NCBI RefSeq assembly: GCF_024508665.1
Contig: NZ_JANINP010000001.1
Coordinates: 186,001-250,000, forward strand
Direction: 5' to 3'
Length of the DNA stretch: 64,000 nucleotides
Origin: Sphingomonas sp.
GTDB taxonomy: Bacteria; Pseudomonadota; Alphaproteobacteria; Sphingomonadales; Sphingomonadaceae
In this document: positions 17,404-26,907 of the stretch, one piece after another
Numbering within the stretch: the stretch's first letter is position 1
Layout: each line of letters begins with the position of its first letter
Made by a program: the position numbers and the translations under genes
The notes under the pieces: model-generated
What the model saw: the letters and a program-made list of their open reading frames with translations, nothing else
Told to the model about the DNA's origin: nothing
Databases searched by the model: none

Positions 17404-18816
17404 ATGACGATGCATGACATCCTGGCGGCGCAACGCGCGGCGTTCATGGCCGAATTGCCGGTGAACCTGAACGTGCGCAAGGACCGGCTGAAGCGTGCCG
17501 CGGCGATGATTGCCGACAATGCCGATCGCTTTTGCGATGCGCTGAGCGAGGATTTCGGGCATCGCAGCCGCGAACAATCCATGCTGACCGATATCGCCGC
17601 CTCGGTCGCGCCGCTGAAACACGCATTGAAGCATGTCGATCGCTGGTCGCGTCCGGAGCGCCGCCCGGTGACCGCGCCGCTCGGCCTGCTCGGCGCCAAG
17701 GGCTGGATCGAGTTCCAGCCCAAGGGCGTGGTCGGGGTGATCTCGCCGTGGAATTTTCCGGTCAACCTGATCATGGCGCCGCTGGCCGGGGTGTTCGCCG
17801 CAGGCAACCGCGCGATGGTCAAGACGAGCGAATTCACGCCACGCGTCGCCGCCTTGTTCGAGGAAGTCTGCCCCAGCTATTTCGCCGCTGACGAGCTTGC
17901 GTTCGTGTCGGGCGGACCGGAGGTCGGCAAGGAGTTTTCGGGCCTGGCGTTCGATCACCTGATCTTCACCGGCGCCACCGGGATCGGCCGGCACATATTG
18001 CATGCCGCCGCGGATAATTTGACCCCGGTGACGCTCGAACTCGGCGGCAAGTCGCCGGTGATCTTCGGGCGGTCGGCGGACGTGAAGCGCGGCACCGAGC
18101 GTGTGGCGATCGGCAAGATGCTCAATGCCGGCCAAATCTGCCTGGCGCCCGATTACATGCTGGTCCCGTCGGACCAGGAACAGGCGGTGGTCGACGGCCT
18201 GAAGCAATCGGTATCGGCGATGTACCCGACCCTACTCGCCAATCCCGACTACACCTCGATCATCAACGATCGTCATCATCAGCGGCTGCAGGATTGGCTC
18301 GAGGATGCCCGTGCCAAAGGGGCGACGATCGAGACCGTCAATCCCGCGAACGAGGATTTCGCCGCGTCGAACAGCCGCAAGATGCCGCTCCACATCATCC
18401 GTGACGCCACCGACGACATGACGGTGATGCAGGAAGAGATTTTCGGACCGATCCTGCCAGTGCGGCGCTACGACGATATCGACGGCGCGATCTCCGAAGT
18501 GAACCGCCGCGATCGGCCCCTCGGCCTCTATTATTTCGGCAGCGACGACACGGAGCGCCGCCGCGTGCTCGACCGGACGATCTCCGGCGGCGTGACCTTG
18601 GACGACGTCATCTTCCACATCTCGAACGAGGAATTGCCCTTCGGCGGAATCGGCCCGTCGGGGATGGGCGCGTATCACGGGCATGACGGGTTCAAGACGT
18701 TCAGCCATGCCAAGACGGTGTATCGCCAGGCACGCTTCGATATCGCCAAACTCGCGGGTCTCAAGCCGCCCTACGGCAAGGCGACTATGACTTCGGTCAA
18801 GCGGCAGATGAAATAG
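17404..18816 (+). CDS. Aldehyde dehydrogenase, coniferyl-aldehyde dehydrogenase type
   Basis: A 470-residue NAD(P)-dependent aldehyde dehydrogenase. Visible signatures are SPWNFPVNL (cofactor region), the base Glu in LELGGKSPV (E212), FTGATGIGRH for nucleotide binding and the nucleophile C246 in AGQICLAPDY. The AGQICLAPDY form and the length match the coniferyl-aldehyde dehydrogenase subgroup, which oxidises aromatic and medium-chain aldehydes; actual substrate is inferred. The start ATG at 17404 sits behind GGGGAGGATG. It is downstream of a small exported-protein gene and followed by a hairpin terminator candidate. Confidence 0.9.
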   Translation: MTMHDILAAQRAAFMAELPVNLNVRKDRLKRAAAMIADNADRFCDALSEDFGHRSREQSMLTDIAASVAPLKHALKHVDRWSRPERRPVTAPLGLLGAKGWIEFQPKGVVGVISPWNFPVNLIMAPLAGVFAAGNRAMVKTSEFTPRVAALFEEVCPSYFAADELAFVSGGPEVGKEFSGLAFDHLIFTGATGIGRHILHAAADNLTPVTLELGGKSPVIFGRSADVKRGTERVAIGKMLNAGQICLAPDYMLVPSDQEQAVVDGLKQSVSAMYPTLLANPDYTSIINDRHHQRLQDWLEDARAKGATIETVNPANEDFAASNSRKMPLHIIRDATDDMTVMQEEIFGPILPVRRYDDIDGAISEVNRRDRPLGLYYFGSDDTERRRVLDRTISGGVTLDDVIFHISNEELPFGGIGPSGMGAYHGHDGFKTFSHAKTVYRQARFDIAKLAGLKPPYGKATMTSVKRQMK

Positions 18817-18843
18817 GTTTCCAGAGCGGGCCGGACAAAAACA

Positions 18844-18865
18844 GGGGCCGCCCAAAGGCGGCCCC
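18844..18865 (+). terminator. Hairpin terminator after the aldehyde dehydrogenase gene
   Basis: A perfect 9-bp stem GGGGCCGCC/GGCGGCCCC with loop CAAA lies 27 bases after the stop codon. A short A-run precedes it and no strong T-run follows, so it is a plausible but imperfect intrinsic terminator. Confidence 0.6.
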
Positions 18866-19263
18866 AAGTGATGCTGCTGTTTGCCAAAGCAGTATGGCCG
18901 ACATGGCCGGAAACTTCCTGATTCGCAATGTGCTGGCGCGTTTGCGCATACCCATTCCGAGCTTAGGACATAGCTTATGCCGCTCTCGATACCCCCTATG
19001 TCCCGACGGGTGATGTCAATGAATCGAGTTTGTTGTTACAGTACCTGAAGGATGGATAGCTAATATAGATTAATATAACTAAAGATATACTTAAATAACG
19101 TCATATATCTCCAGTATCGAATTAAGCCATATTTTTACCATAATGACGTAAACGTCCTATTTACTATCGGCTCTACTGACCTAAAAAATTCACATAGCTT
19201 CCGATCAAACCGCGAGTCGCCGACGGGAGATGATGAATTCAAAGATTAATTCAGGAGTAGGCC
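18866..19263. other. AT-rich non-coding island
   Basis: About 400 bases without a supported gene. From roughly 19010 to 19200 the composition drops to strongly AT-rich (for example GCTAATATAGATTAATATA and TTAAATAACGTCATATATC), sharply unlike the rest of the window. No transposase remnant or terminal repeat is visible. It ends in the ribosome binding site AGGAGTAGG for the gene at 19264 and probably holds that gene's promoter. Confidence 0.65.
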
Positions 19264-20292
19264 ATGATCTCGACCTTTCGAGCCTCTGCCAGCGCGATCG
19301 TCGCGCTCGCGGTCGCCATCGCCCCGATTCCGGCATTTGCCGCAGTCACCCTCGTCGATCCAACGCCAGCCGCCGATCCCGGCCAGGTCGTTCTGCCAGG
19401 AATGCAGGCAACGTGTGACGCCGCGGCATTGGCCCACGACACCGATGGCGCGGGCGGCGACATCTGGACCGGCCAAGTGGTGCTCGGTTCGGTAACGCTG
19501 GCCGCTGGGCCGATCGAAACCGGCACTCACTCGATCACCGACGCAATTCCGGGCACCCTTGTCGGCGCCGGCACGTTCACCCCCGCACACACCGAAATCC
19601 TTGGCGATCCCTATCGCAATGGCGGCAGCGTCAACATGTTCGGTATCAAGCAGGCGGTCGGCGGCCATTACAGCGCCAGCACCTATGATTTCATGGGTAC
19701 GTTCAAGACGACCTACGCCCATGCGTTCAGCTGCGACATCTTCAAGTCGCTCTATCATCCCGCCGTCGACATTTATCACCCGGCGGTCGGCATTTACGTG
19801 ATCGCCGGCGACTTCGGCGATTCCGAAGACGCGGTCCGGGGCAATTGCGCCGCCTTCACCGCGCAAGGCTCGGACCCGACCAACCTTCCGAGCTGGTGGG
19901 GCGACCCGTTCCATGGCGGCAACCCCGATAATCCGCACTGCAAGTTCCAGGGCACCGCAGCTTACACCGAGCATCACGATGCCTATAACGATCCGCCCCA
20001 GTTGCAGGGCAACGAAGCGCAGACTGCCGTCAACGTCGACCAGACCAATGTGCTTCGTGCTCATGAGGATGCCGGTGAAGGCTTCGACACCAGCGCGACA
20101 CTGATCATCGGGCAGGTCGTGGTCTGCATCTCGCCGAGCAAGACCGGCACGAAGCTGCCGGGTGCCTGGACCAAGCAGAACGGCTATACCGGGGACAAGT
20201 GCACCACCGACTGGTATAATGGTGGCGCGACCGTCGGCGTTCCGAACCTGAATGACGGCAGCCACAATTGGGTCACCGTTCCGGTGATCTGA
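19264..20292 (+). CDS. Orphan secreted protein with six cysteines
   Basis: A 342-residue protein with a signal peptide (ASAIVALAVAIAPIPAFA, cleavage near residue 26). The mature part is acidic, rich in Gly/Asp/Thr/His, with six spaced cysteines (in ATCDAA, FSCDIF, GNCAAF, PHCKFQ, VVCISP, DKCTTD), consistent with three disulfides outside the cytoplasm. A short internal repeat reads YHPAVDIYHPAVGIY. I recognise no domain or enzyme motif. It is preceded by the AT-rich island, ends at a strong terminator, and is convergent with a large TonB receptor gene. Function unknown; a secreted ligand-binding or surface-associated role is only a guess. Confidence 0.75.
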   Translation: MISTFRASASAIVALAVAIAPIPAFAAVTLVDPTPAADPGQVVLPGMQATCDAAALAHDTDGAGGDIWTGQVVLGSVTLAAGPIETGTHSITDAIPGTLVGAGTFTPAHTEILGDPYRNGGSVNMFGIKQAVGGHYSASTYDFMGTFKTTYAHAFSCDIFKSLYHPAVDIYHPAVGIYVIAGDFGDSEDAVRGNCAAFTAQGSDPTNLPSWWGDPFHGGNPDNPHCKFQGTAAYTEHHDAYNDPPQLQGNEAQTAVNVDQTNVLRAHEDAGEGFDTSATLIIGQVVVCISPSKTGTKLPGAWTKQNGYTGDKCTTDWYNGGATVGVPNLNDGSHNWVTVPVI

Positions 20293-20318
20293 CCTGCCGC
20301 ATTTCTGAAACTTCAAGC

Positions 20319-20348
20319 GCCTCGCCAGGTCACACTGGCGAGGCTTTT
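20319..20348 (+). terminator. Intrinsic terminator after the orphan secreted protein gene
   Basis: A perfect 10-bp stem, GCCTCGCCAG (20319-20328) pairing with CTGGCGAGGC (20335-20344), has a 6-base loop and is followed directly by TTTT. It is 27 bases past the stop codon. Confidence 0.85.
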
Positions 20349-20437
20349 GATTCCGGGTGAGGCGGTACACCGCGTAGGAGCGAGGGCCGGTCCCGCAAAG
20401 CAGTGCGGCCGCTGACAATGGGGCCGGGGCCCTCGGC

Positions 20438-23041
20438 TCAGAATGCCTTGCGAAGACCTATCGTGATCACGCGCCCGAGAGGGTTCAGTATATAGGGTTG
20501 ATATCGTGTCGGCGTCAGCCCGTTGCCATCACGAACTCGCTGTTTCGAATCCAGCAGGTTGGTCACTGCCACGGATAAGCGGGCGCCTTTCAGCACGGGG
20601 CTGCCGCGTGCCAGCGTGCCGAGATCAGCGAATAGCCGCATGTCGACGTTGGTCTGCGCCGAGAAAAAGAGGTCATTCGGCGACGGAATGTCGGCGGCCT
20701 TGATCAGCGTTGCGCTGCGCCAGGTGCCGTAAAGCTGCATTCCCACCCCCCGACCGGCGAGATTGGCCGAAACGCGTACGGTGTGCCGGGCCAAGCCTCC
20801 GCCATATCCGGTCGCGCCGCCCGCCAACAGGTCGACCTCCGGCAAGCCAAGCTGCGCGCGACGCACGCTGCGTAGGATCCAATTGTGCTCGATGCTGAAA
20901 TTGAAGCGTGCCCGACCGTCGAACGAGAATGCTCCGTCGGAATCGCTTCCCGAACCAGCCGCGCGTTTCCGGCTGGGCTTGCCGAGCGACCCGTGAAAAT
21001 CGATCCGCGAGTGCAACTGGTCGCTGTTGTCATAGGCAAAGGCGACGGGCCGGCTGTCGACCAGTGTCAGAACGCCGTTGGCGTCGCGCACGAAGCGATC
21101 GGGGAATGCCGCCTGGACCTGCGCGTTGACAGGAGGGAGCGAGGACTGAAGATTTGTGGTTCGCCGGCTGGAATATTCCGCGGTCAGGATCAGATTCGCA
21201 TTGCTGAAAGGCAGATACGTGCCCCCCACCGACCAAATCTTTCGCGTGGCGACGGGCAGATTGGGGTTGCCCCCGGTGACATAGCGGACCTGGACCGTCT
21301 GTCCGGTGACGAAGTCGAAAATACGGTAATTTTCATAGACGATTTGTGGGTCGCTGAGCGTCTGGGCGGACGGCGCTTGCCGCTGCATGTCGAACGAGCC
21401 GCGAAGATTCAATGACTTGGTCGGTTGCCACGCCAGCCCGGCGCCGAAATCCTCGACCGTCCCGACCCGGTTGATCCTGCGGATCGCTCCGTTGAGGTCG
21501 AGTTCCAGATTGCCGATCGGCGACTTGTCGCCGAGCAAGGGGACCTGGAGGTTGCCTGAAAGTGCAGCTTCGTTTTGGACATAGCTTGTCACGTTCGGCA
21601 CCGACAGGAATTCCCACCGTCCATCGAGCCGGTCGGTTCTTAAAGTCGCCGTTACCGCGGCACGTACCGGGCCCGCTGGCAGTTTCAGCACTCGTCCGGA
21701 AAGCGTCGTCCGCAAGGATGCAGTGTCGCCCCTCGACCGCGAAAAATTGTACCGGAGCGCCGTCAGGTCGCTCGGCAAGGCGCCGAACGGGTTCACGGTG
21801 CCGGCACTGATCGCGGCCTGAAGCGGGGTCGGATCGGAGGCGGCCTGACTGTTGGTCCTGGCGGCGACGTGTTGCCAATTTCCGGCCACGCGCAAATTCC
21901 AGCCGCCGATCGGCGTCGTGAAATCGCCGCCAAGCTCGAGGTTGGTATTGTGTCCCTCTTGGAGCAGTGCATCGCCAACGTACCGAGCGACCCTGACATC
22001 GCGTGTGAATGGCGAAAATGGCGTACCCGCGGGCACCAATAGCGACACCCCGGCAAGGCCCGCCTGCGAGTCCGTGCTCACCCATTCGGCACGCGCGTTG
22101 AGCGAGAACGCCGTCTTTCCCCATTGCCGCGCGATGTTGCCGTTCACCGAATAGCTGCGTTTGCCGGCAGTAAGCGTGCGAAAGTCACGAACATCGGTAA
22201 AGTTGGGCTGGTTGCCATTGGCCGCCAACGCGCCCAAAGTCGGTGCCGTGTTGCCGGCCGGGATGGGCGCGATGGTTACCGTCTGTCCCGCGAGCGCGCT
22301 CAATGCAGGGTCGATCTCCGCCCCCCAGATCGTAGAGGCGAAAATATTGCCGCGGCTGTCATAGGGCGCCGTCAAGGGATCGCTGACGATGTCGCGGTCG
22401 CTTTCGAAGAGAGGATCGACGCGCTCGCTGCGGAAAACCAGGCTGTCGCGGTTGCCGTTTTTCAGCCGCAAAAGGTTGATCTCGGCCTTGTAGCTTCGCC
22501 CTGCGCCAGCGGTTGCGAAGCTCCCCTCGGCATTTCCGGTGATCTGCCGGTGATTATCCTTGAGCACTACGTTGATCACGCGCCGGGTGGGGCGTTCGCC
22601 TAGGCGCCCAGCCACGCGCTGCGGTAACACCTGAATCTTGCGGATCGCCTCGGTCGGAAGGTCGTTTACCGTGTTCAGGCCGGTGGTTTCCCGACCGTTG
22701 ATCAGGATTACGGGACCTTCGCCGGACGAATCGGCCGCGCCGCCGACCTGGTCGAGCAGATCGCCGACGGTGTCGGCGCCGTAGGCGGCAATATCCTGTT
22801 CGCTGAGTTCGTTTTCCGGTGGAACGCCCGGCAATACGCCCTGTCGAGAGGCGTAAACAATGATGTCATCCGCCGTTTGCGGCGTCTGGTCCTGCGGACC
22901 ATCCGCTTTGTCTCCCGTTGTCGGCGGCCCAGCCGCGATAAGGAAAGGTGGCGGTCCATCGCTTGCCTGTGCAACAACCGATACGGGCAAAGCGATGCAT
23001 AGCATGCAGCTGGTGTAAAATAATTTCGATGCCCGCCCCAT
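20438..23041 (-). CDS. TonB-dependent receptor-like outer-membrane protein
   Basis: An 867-residue outer-membrane protein with signal peptide (CMLCIALPVSVVAQA), a TonB-box-like DDIIVYASRQ near residue 60, and a plug domain with DTVGDLLDQVGG, VILINGRETTGLNTVNDLP and IRKIQVLPQRVAGRLGE. The TonB-dependent barrel ends in the aromatic residue of ITIGLRKAF. The plug lacks the usual VRG...DGVP wording of siderophore receptors and resembles the carboxypeptidase-regulatory or oar-like sphingomonad receptors. Ligand unknown. It is transcribed toward the orphan secreted protein gene; the two stops are 146 bases apart with a terminator between them. Confidence 0.88.
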   Translation of the reverse strand: MGRASKLFYTSCMLCIALPVSVVAQASDGPPPFLIAAGPPTTGDKADGPQDQTPQTADDIIVYASRQGVLPGVPPENELSEQDIAAYGADTVGDLLDQVGGAADSSGEGPVILINGRETTGLNTVNDLPTEAIRKIQVLPQRVAGRLGERPTRRVINVVLKDNHRQITGNAEGSFATAGAGRSYKAEINLLRLKNGNRDSLVFRSERVDPLFESDRDIVSDPLTAPYDSRGNIFASTIWGAEIDPALSALAGQTVTIAPIPAGNTAPTLGALAANGNQPNFTDVRDFRTLTAGKRSYSVNGNIARQWGKTAFSLNARAEWVSTDSQAGLAGVSLLVPAGTPFSPFTRDVRVARYVGDALLQEGHNTNLELGGDFTTPIGGWNLRVAGNWQHVAARTNSQAASDPTPLQAAISAGTVNPFGALPSDLTALRYNFSRSRGDTASLRTTLSGRVLKLPAGPVRAAVTATLRTDRLDGRWEFLSVPNVTSYVQNEAALSGNLQVPLLGDKSPIGNLELDLNGAIRRINRVGTVEDFGAGLAWQPTKSLNLRGSFDMQRQAPSAQTLSDPQIVYENYRIFDFVTGQTVQVRYVTGGNPNLPVATRKIWSVGGTYLPFSNANLILTAEYSSRRTTNLQSSLPPVNAQVQAAFPDRFVRDANGVLTLVDSRPVAFAYDNSDQLHSRIDFHGSLGKPSRKRAAGSGSDSDGAFSFDGRARFNFSIEHNWILRSVRRAQLGLPEVDLLAGGATGYGGGLARHTVRVSANLAGRGVGMQLYGTWRSATLIKAADIPSPNDLFFSAQTNVDMRLFADLGTLARGSPVLKGARLSVAVTNLLDSKQRVRDGNGLTPTRYQPYILNPLGRVITIGLRKAF

Positions 23042-23172
23042 AAAGACTGGCGTAACATCGCGTATCCGAAAATAACAGGCTATCGTTTACTGAAGCAATC
23101 CAGATTTGGACTATCTATAACCATCGATATATTGCTGCGGGTAAGTCTTGCGTTCCAAGAATTCGGCCGTCG

Positions 23173-25152
23173 CTATTGTGCGGCAATTGCCGGCACGCGA
23201 TCGGTGTCCGCCCGGGCCGGTTGCTCCGTTTCCACCTTGCGGATCGCCGCAGCGAGCTGCGCTTGACCGAACGGCTTGGCGAGCTTGATGACGTTGTGAA
23301 GCGCGGCCTCGGGCAGCTCGCCATAGCCGGAGGCGAGAATGACCGGCAGATCGGGGACGAGTTCGCGCGTTTTCTCGATCAATTGGGTTCCCACCATGCC
23401 CGGCATCGCTTGGTCGGTGATCAACAAATCGAACGCGGTCCCGTCTTTGAACAAAGCCAGTGCCTCGGCCGCCGAATTGGCCTCGGTCACGCCATACCCC
23501 ATATCCTCGAGCAAGGCGGTGGTGTTCATCAGGACGAGGCAGTCGTCGTCGACCACCAGCACGCGAAGGTCGCGCGGCTGGTCGACGCTCCCCGGCGCGG
23601 GCGCCGGTGCGGCGACGGCATGCTGCCGTACCTCGGTGACCGGCAGCCACAACTCGGCGGTGGTTCCATGGCCGACCGCGCTGCGCAGCACCAATTCGCC
23701 TTTCATCTGATCGGCGAGACCGTGGATCATCGACAGGCCTAGGCCCGTTCCCTTGCCGATGCCCTTGGTCGTGAAGAAAGGTTCGGTCGCACGCGCCAGG
23801 GTAGCGGCGTCCATGCCTGTGCCGGTGTCGACAACCGCGAGTTTCACGTACCGGCCAGGAGCGAGTCCGTCGGGTTTCCGATCGCCGACGGTAGCCTCGC
23901 TGGCGGTGATCGATATGGCACCGCCGTCGGGCATCGCGTCGCGCGCGTTCACCGCGAGATTGAGCAAGGCCATTTCGAGCTGGTTCGCGTCCGCGAGCAC
24001 CCAGGGAAGCGATAGCGGGAATTGCAGTCCGATCGGGTGCGATGGACCGAGCGTGCGCTGGAGCAGATCGGTCATGCCGCGAACGAGCGCGGGAGTGTCG
24101 ACCGGCTCCGGATTGAGTTCCTGACGCCGGGCAAAGGCAAGCATCCGTTGCGTGAGCGCGGCGCCGCGTTCGGCGCCTTGCCGGGCGTTGTCGATCAACC
24201 GTTGCGCGGACGCATCGCCCGAAACGCGCTTTTCGAGGAGTGTCAGGCTGCTGAGGATGGCCATCAGTAGATTGTTGAAATCGTGCGCAACGCCGCCGGT
24301 CAATTGACCGATCGCCTCCATCTTCTGCGACTGAAACAGCGCCTCGCGGGCGAGATCGAGCCGGCGTTGCGCCTCTTCGCGCTCGGTCACGTCCCGCGTG
24401 ACCTTCGCGAAACCGATAAGCTCGCCTTTGTCGTCGCGGATGGGGTCGAGCACGACGCTGGCGCGAAACCGGCTGCCATCCTTGCGGACGCGCCAACCCT
24501 CCGCGGCGAAGCGGCCCTGATCGCGCGAGATCGATAGCGCACGTTCGGGCTCGCCGGCGAGACGATCTTCCTCGCTATAGAAGCGCGAGAAATGGGAGCC
24601 GATGATTTCAGCCGGCGTGTAACCCTTGATACGCTCGGCACCCGAATTCCAACTGGCGACATGCCCCTTGGGATCGAGGCGATAGATCGCATAATCGGTC
24701 ACGCTCTGGACCAGCAGGCGGAACTGTTCCTCGCTTTGACGCAAGGTTTCTGCGGCGGCCCGGCGTTCGGTCAGATCTCGGGTGATCTTGGCGAAGCCGA
24801 TCAGCGTGCCGTCCTTCCCCCAGATCGGGTCGATGACGACATGCGCCCAGAAACGCTCGCCATTCTTGCGGATCCGCCAGCCTTCGCGTTCGAATTTGCC
24901 TTCGGTGCGGGCTATGGCCAGTGCGCGTGCCGGCAGCCCGTCGCTACGATCTTCGGGCAAATAGAAGCGCGAGAAATGCTGGCCGATAATCTCTTCGGCG
25001 GTATAGCCTTTGAAACGCTGCGCACCGGCATTCCAGTTGGTGACGATCCCGTCGGGATCGAGCATGTAAATCGCATAGTCGGTGATCGCGTCGACCAGCA
25101 GTCGGTATCGATCGTTTTCCGAATTCGCGGTGTGACTTTCTTCGCGATTCAC
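23173..25152 (-). CDS. PAS-PAS hybrid sensor histidine kinase with receiver domain
   Basis: A 659-residue soluble hybrid kinase with no membrane segment. Two closely similar PAS domains (about 13-130 and 143-262) share TDYAIY-LDP-G, WN-GA-R-KGYT and HFSRFY wording. The HisKA box has H290 in [11 protein letters not shown], the HATPase has N402 ([14 protein letters not shown]), DTGTGM and [13 protein letters not shown], and the C-terminal receiver carries D580 (LLITDQAMPG) and K614-type KPFG. This HWE-like/HisKA_4-type layout (AHDFNNLL) is common in alphaproteobacteria for light, redox or stress sensing. No cognate regulator is adjacent. The signal is unknown; the two PAS repeats suggest an internal duplication. 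Confidence 0.92.
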   Translation of the reverse strand: MNREESHTANSENDRYRLLVDAITDYAIYMLDPDGIVTNWNAGAQRFKGYTAEEIIGQHFSRFYLPEDRSDGLPARALAIARTEGKFEREGWRIRKNGERFWAHVVIDPIWGKDGTLIGFAKITRDLTERRAAAETLRQSEEQFRLLVQSVTDYAIYRLDPKGHVASWNSGAERIKGYTPAEIIGSHFSRFYSEEDRLAGEPERALSISRDQGRFAAEGWRVRKDGSRFRASVVLDPIRDDKGELIGFAKVTRDVTEREEAQRRLDLAREALFQSQKMEAIGQLTGGVAHDFNNLLMAILSSLTLLEKRVSGDASAQRLIDNARQGAERGAALTQRMLAFARRQELNPEPVDTPALVRGMTDLLQRTLGPSHPIGLQFPLSLPWVLADANQLEMALLNLAVNARDAMPDGGAISITASEATVGDRKPDGLAPGRYVKLAVVDTGTGMDAATLARATEPFFTTKGIGKGTGLGLSMIHGLADQMKGELVLRSAVGHGTTAELWLPVTEVRQHAVAAPAPAPGSVDQPRDLRVLVVDDDCLVLMNTTALLEDMGYGVTEANSAAEALALFKDGTAFDLLITDQAMPGMVGTQLIEKTRELVPDLPVILASGYGELPEAALHNVIKLAKPFGQAQLAAAIRKVETEQPARADTDRVPAIAAQ

Positions 25153-25247
25153 CCCGTCCCCTTTGCCGCGTAGTGCGGTGACACGTTAGTCGAATTCAAC
25201 CGTGAGCCAGGGGAAAGGTTCCGGGCCAATTCATCGCGAAATCCGCT

Positions 25248-26459
25248 TCAATCCACGCATTTTGAGCGGCCGAGATCAAGCCAGCGGCGCTCCGCGTCTG
25301 CTGGCGCAAGGGCCAGGGCAGCGTCATATGCCCGGCGCGCGGCATCAGAGAGTCCGAGCCGCGCCAACAGGTCGGCACGCAAGGCGTGATAGGGAAGATA
25401 ATCAGCCAGGCCGGCGTGGCTGAGCGCATCGACCTCTTCGAACGCGATCGCCGGTCCGTATATTTCGGCCAACGCTACCGCACGGTTGAGACGCGTAACG
25501 GGATCGTCGCGGCACGCAAGCAGTGCGTCATAAAGCGTCAGCACCGCAGGCCAGGGAGCGGGATCGGCTAGCGACGCACGCGCGCACCATTCGGCATGGA
25601 TCAACGCCTGGATGCCGCGCGACCGAAGCGGATGCGTCAGGACGCCGGCGAGATAGCGGCGGCCTTCGGCGATCAGCGTCGCATCCCACAATATCGGGTC
25701 CTGTTCGGCGAGCGGCACCATCATGCCACGGGCATCGACCCGCGCCGGTCGACGCGCCTCGGCAAAGCGAACGGTCGCGGCGAGTGCATGGACTTCGGGT
25801 TCGGTCGGGAGCATCGTCCCTAGTGCTGCGGTGATGCCCAGCATCTCCTTACCATAACTAGCATGACGTCCGGTCCCGGCACCGTCGGCATGGGCGTGGG
25901 CATAAGCCACCTCGAGCGTCGAGAGCACGGCGTCGAGCCGCTCGCCCCAATGATCGGGACCCGGCACCTCGAACGGCACCCCGGCATCGGCGATCTTACG
26001 CTTGGCGCGAGTCAGGCGTTGCAGCAATGCGGGCTCGGCGATCAGGAAAGCGCGGGCGATCTCCTGAGCGGAGAGGCCGCACACCAGCCGCAGCGTGAGC
26101 GCGGCGCGCGCCTCGGGATGGATGGCGGGGTGGCAGCAGACGAAGATCAGCCGTAACCGTTCGTCGGGGATCAGCGGCGCGGCGGTCATCAACTCCTCCA
26201 CGGTCGGTTCGGGCTCCGGTTCGGGCAGTTCAACCGCCTGGCGTACCGCACTGCGCCGCAAGCTATCGAGCGCGACGCGGGTCGCGACGCGATAGAGCCA
26301 GCCCGCCGGATTGGCCGGCGGGGCGTCGGCCCAGGCCGAAACCGCCCGCGCGCACGCCTCCGCCAGCGCTTCCTCGGCAAGATCGAGGTCGCGGAAGCGG
26401 GCGGCGAGCGCGGCGGTGATCCGCCCGCCATCCGCCCGCAGCACCGCGTCGAGCATCAC
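25248..26459 (-). CDS. ECF-type RNA polymerase sigma factor with C-terminal extension (ECF42-like)
   Basis: A 403-residue sigma factor. The sigma-2 region covers about the first 80 residues (LAARFRDLDLAEEALAEACA; GWLYRVATRVALDSLRR). The sigma-4 helix-turn-helix lies at about 110-165 (LRLVCGLSAQEIARAFLIAE). A helical extension of over 200 residues then runs to the C-terminus (RYLAGVLTHPLRSRGIQALIHAEW; LNRAVALAEIYGP). A TPR-like extension and a neighbouring DGPF protein are the hallmarks of the ECF42 group, which lacks a classical anti-sigma factor. Its ATG overlaps the DGPF gene stop by 4 bases, so translation is coupled. The regulon is unknown. Confidence 0.9.
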   Translation of the reverse strand: MMLDAVLRADGGRITAALAARFRDLDLAEEALAEACARAVSAWADAPPANPAGWLYRVATRVALDSLRRSAVRQAVELPEPEPEPTVEELMTAAPLIPDERLRLIFVCCHPAIHPEARAALTLRLVCGLSAQEIARAFLIAEPALLQRLTRAKRKIADAGVPFEVPGPDHWGERLDAVLSTLEVAYAHAHADGAGTGRHASYGKEMLGITAALGTMLPTEPEVHALAATVRFAEARRPARVDARGMMVPLAEQDPILWDATLIAEGRRYLAGVLTHPLRSRGIQALIHAEWCARASLADPAPWPAVLTLYDALLACRDDPVTRLNRAVALAEIYGPAIAFEEVDALSHAGLADYLPYHALRADLLARLGLSDAARRAYDAALALAPADAERRWLDLGRSKCVD

Positions 26460-26809
26460 TTGCCCGGCGGGTGGAGCAACGGCCGGATCTCGATCGAGCC
26501 GTCGAAGCGGACTGGCACCCTGCGCGCGATCGCGATCGCATCGTCCAGATTGTCCGCCTCGATCACATAATAGCCGCCGAGTTGTTCGCGCGTTTCGGCG
26601 AAGGGGCCGTCATGGATCGTCTGCTTGCCGTTGACGGTGCGGACCGTCGTCGCCGTGGCCGTCGGCGCCAAGCCGGCGCCTGTCTTGTACTGGTCGCCGA
26701 GCTCGCTCACCAGGTCCCAATGTTTGGCGACGATCGCCTGCATCTCCGGCGTATCGCTCTTGTCGCCATAGACGCTTTCGTCCTCGTAGATCAGGATCAT
26801 GTAATGCAT
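26456..26809 (-). CDS. YCII/DGPF-domain protein, partner of the ECF sigma factor
   Basis: A 117-residue protein starting MHYMILIYEDE and containing the signature IHDGPFAETREQLGGYYVIE, the DGPF motif that names the family within the YCII ferredoxin-like fold. These small proteins are genetically paired with ECF42 sigma factors, where they are thought to influence sigma activity; the mechanism is unsettled. It is the first gene of the pair, overlapping the sigma gene by ATGA. Confidence 0.92.
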   Translation of the reverse strand: MHYMILIYEDESVYGDKSDTPEMQAIVAKHWDLVSELGDQYKTGAGLAPTATATTVRTVNGKQTIHDGPFAETREQLGGYYVIEADNLDDAIAIARRVPVRFDGSIEIRPLLHPPGK

Positions 26810-26907
26810 CTTCTATCTCCCGCGACCGCCGGAATGCGATCGTACCGCGGAGACGCGCGAGCGGGAGCGGATTCGACAGGCGGGAAGAAATTTTTCGGTT
26901 GCCGCCC

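Noticed and set aside
19010..19200. AT-rich segment considered as an insertion-sequence remnant
   Set aside because: No transposase fragment, terminal inverted repeat or target duplication is visible; it is reported only as an anomalous non-coding island.
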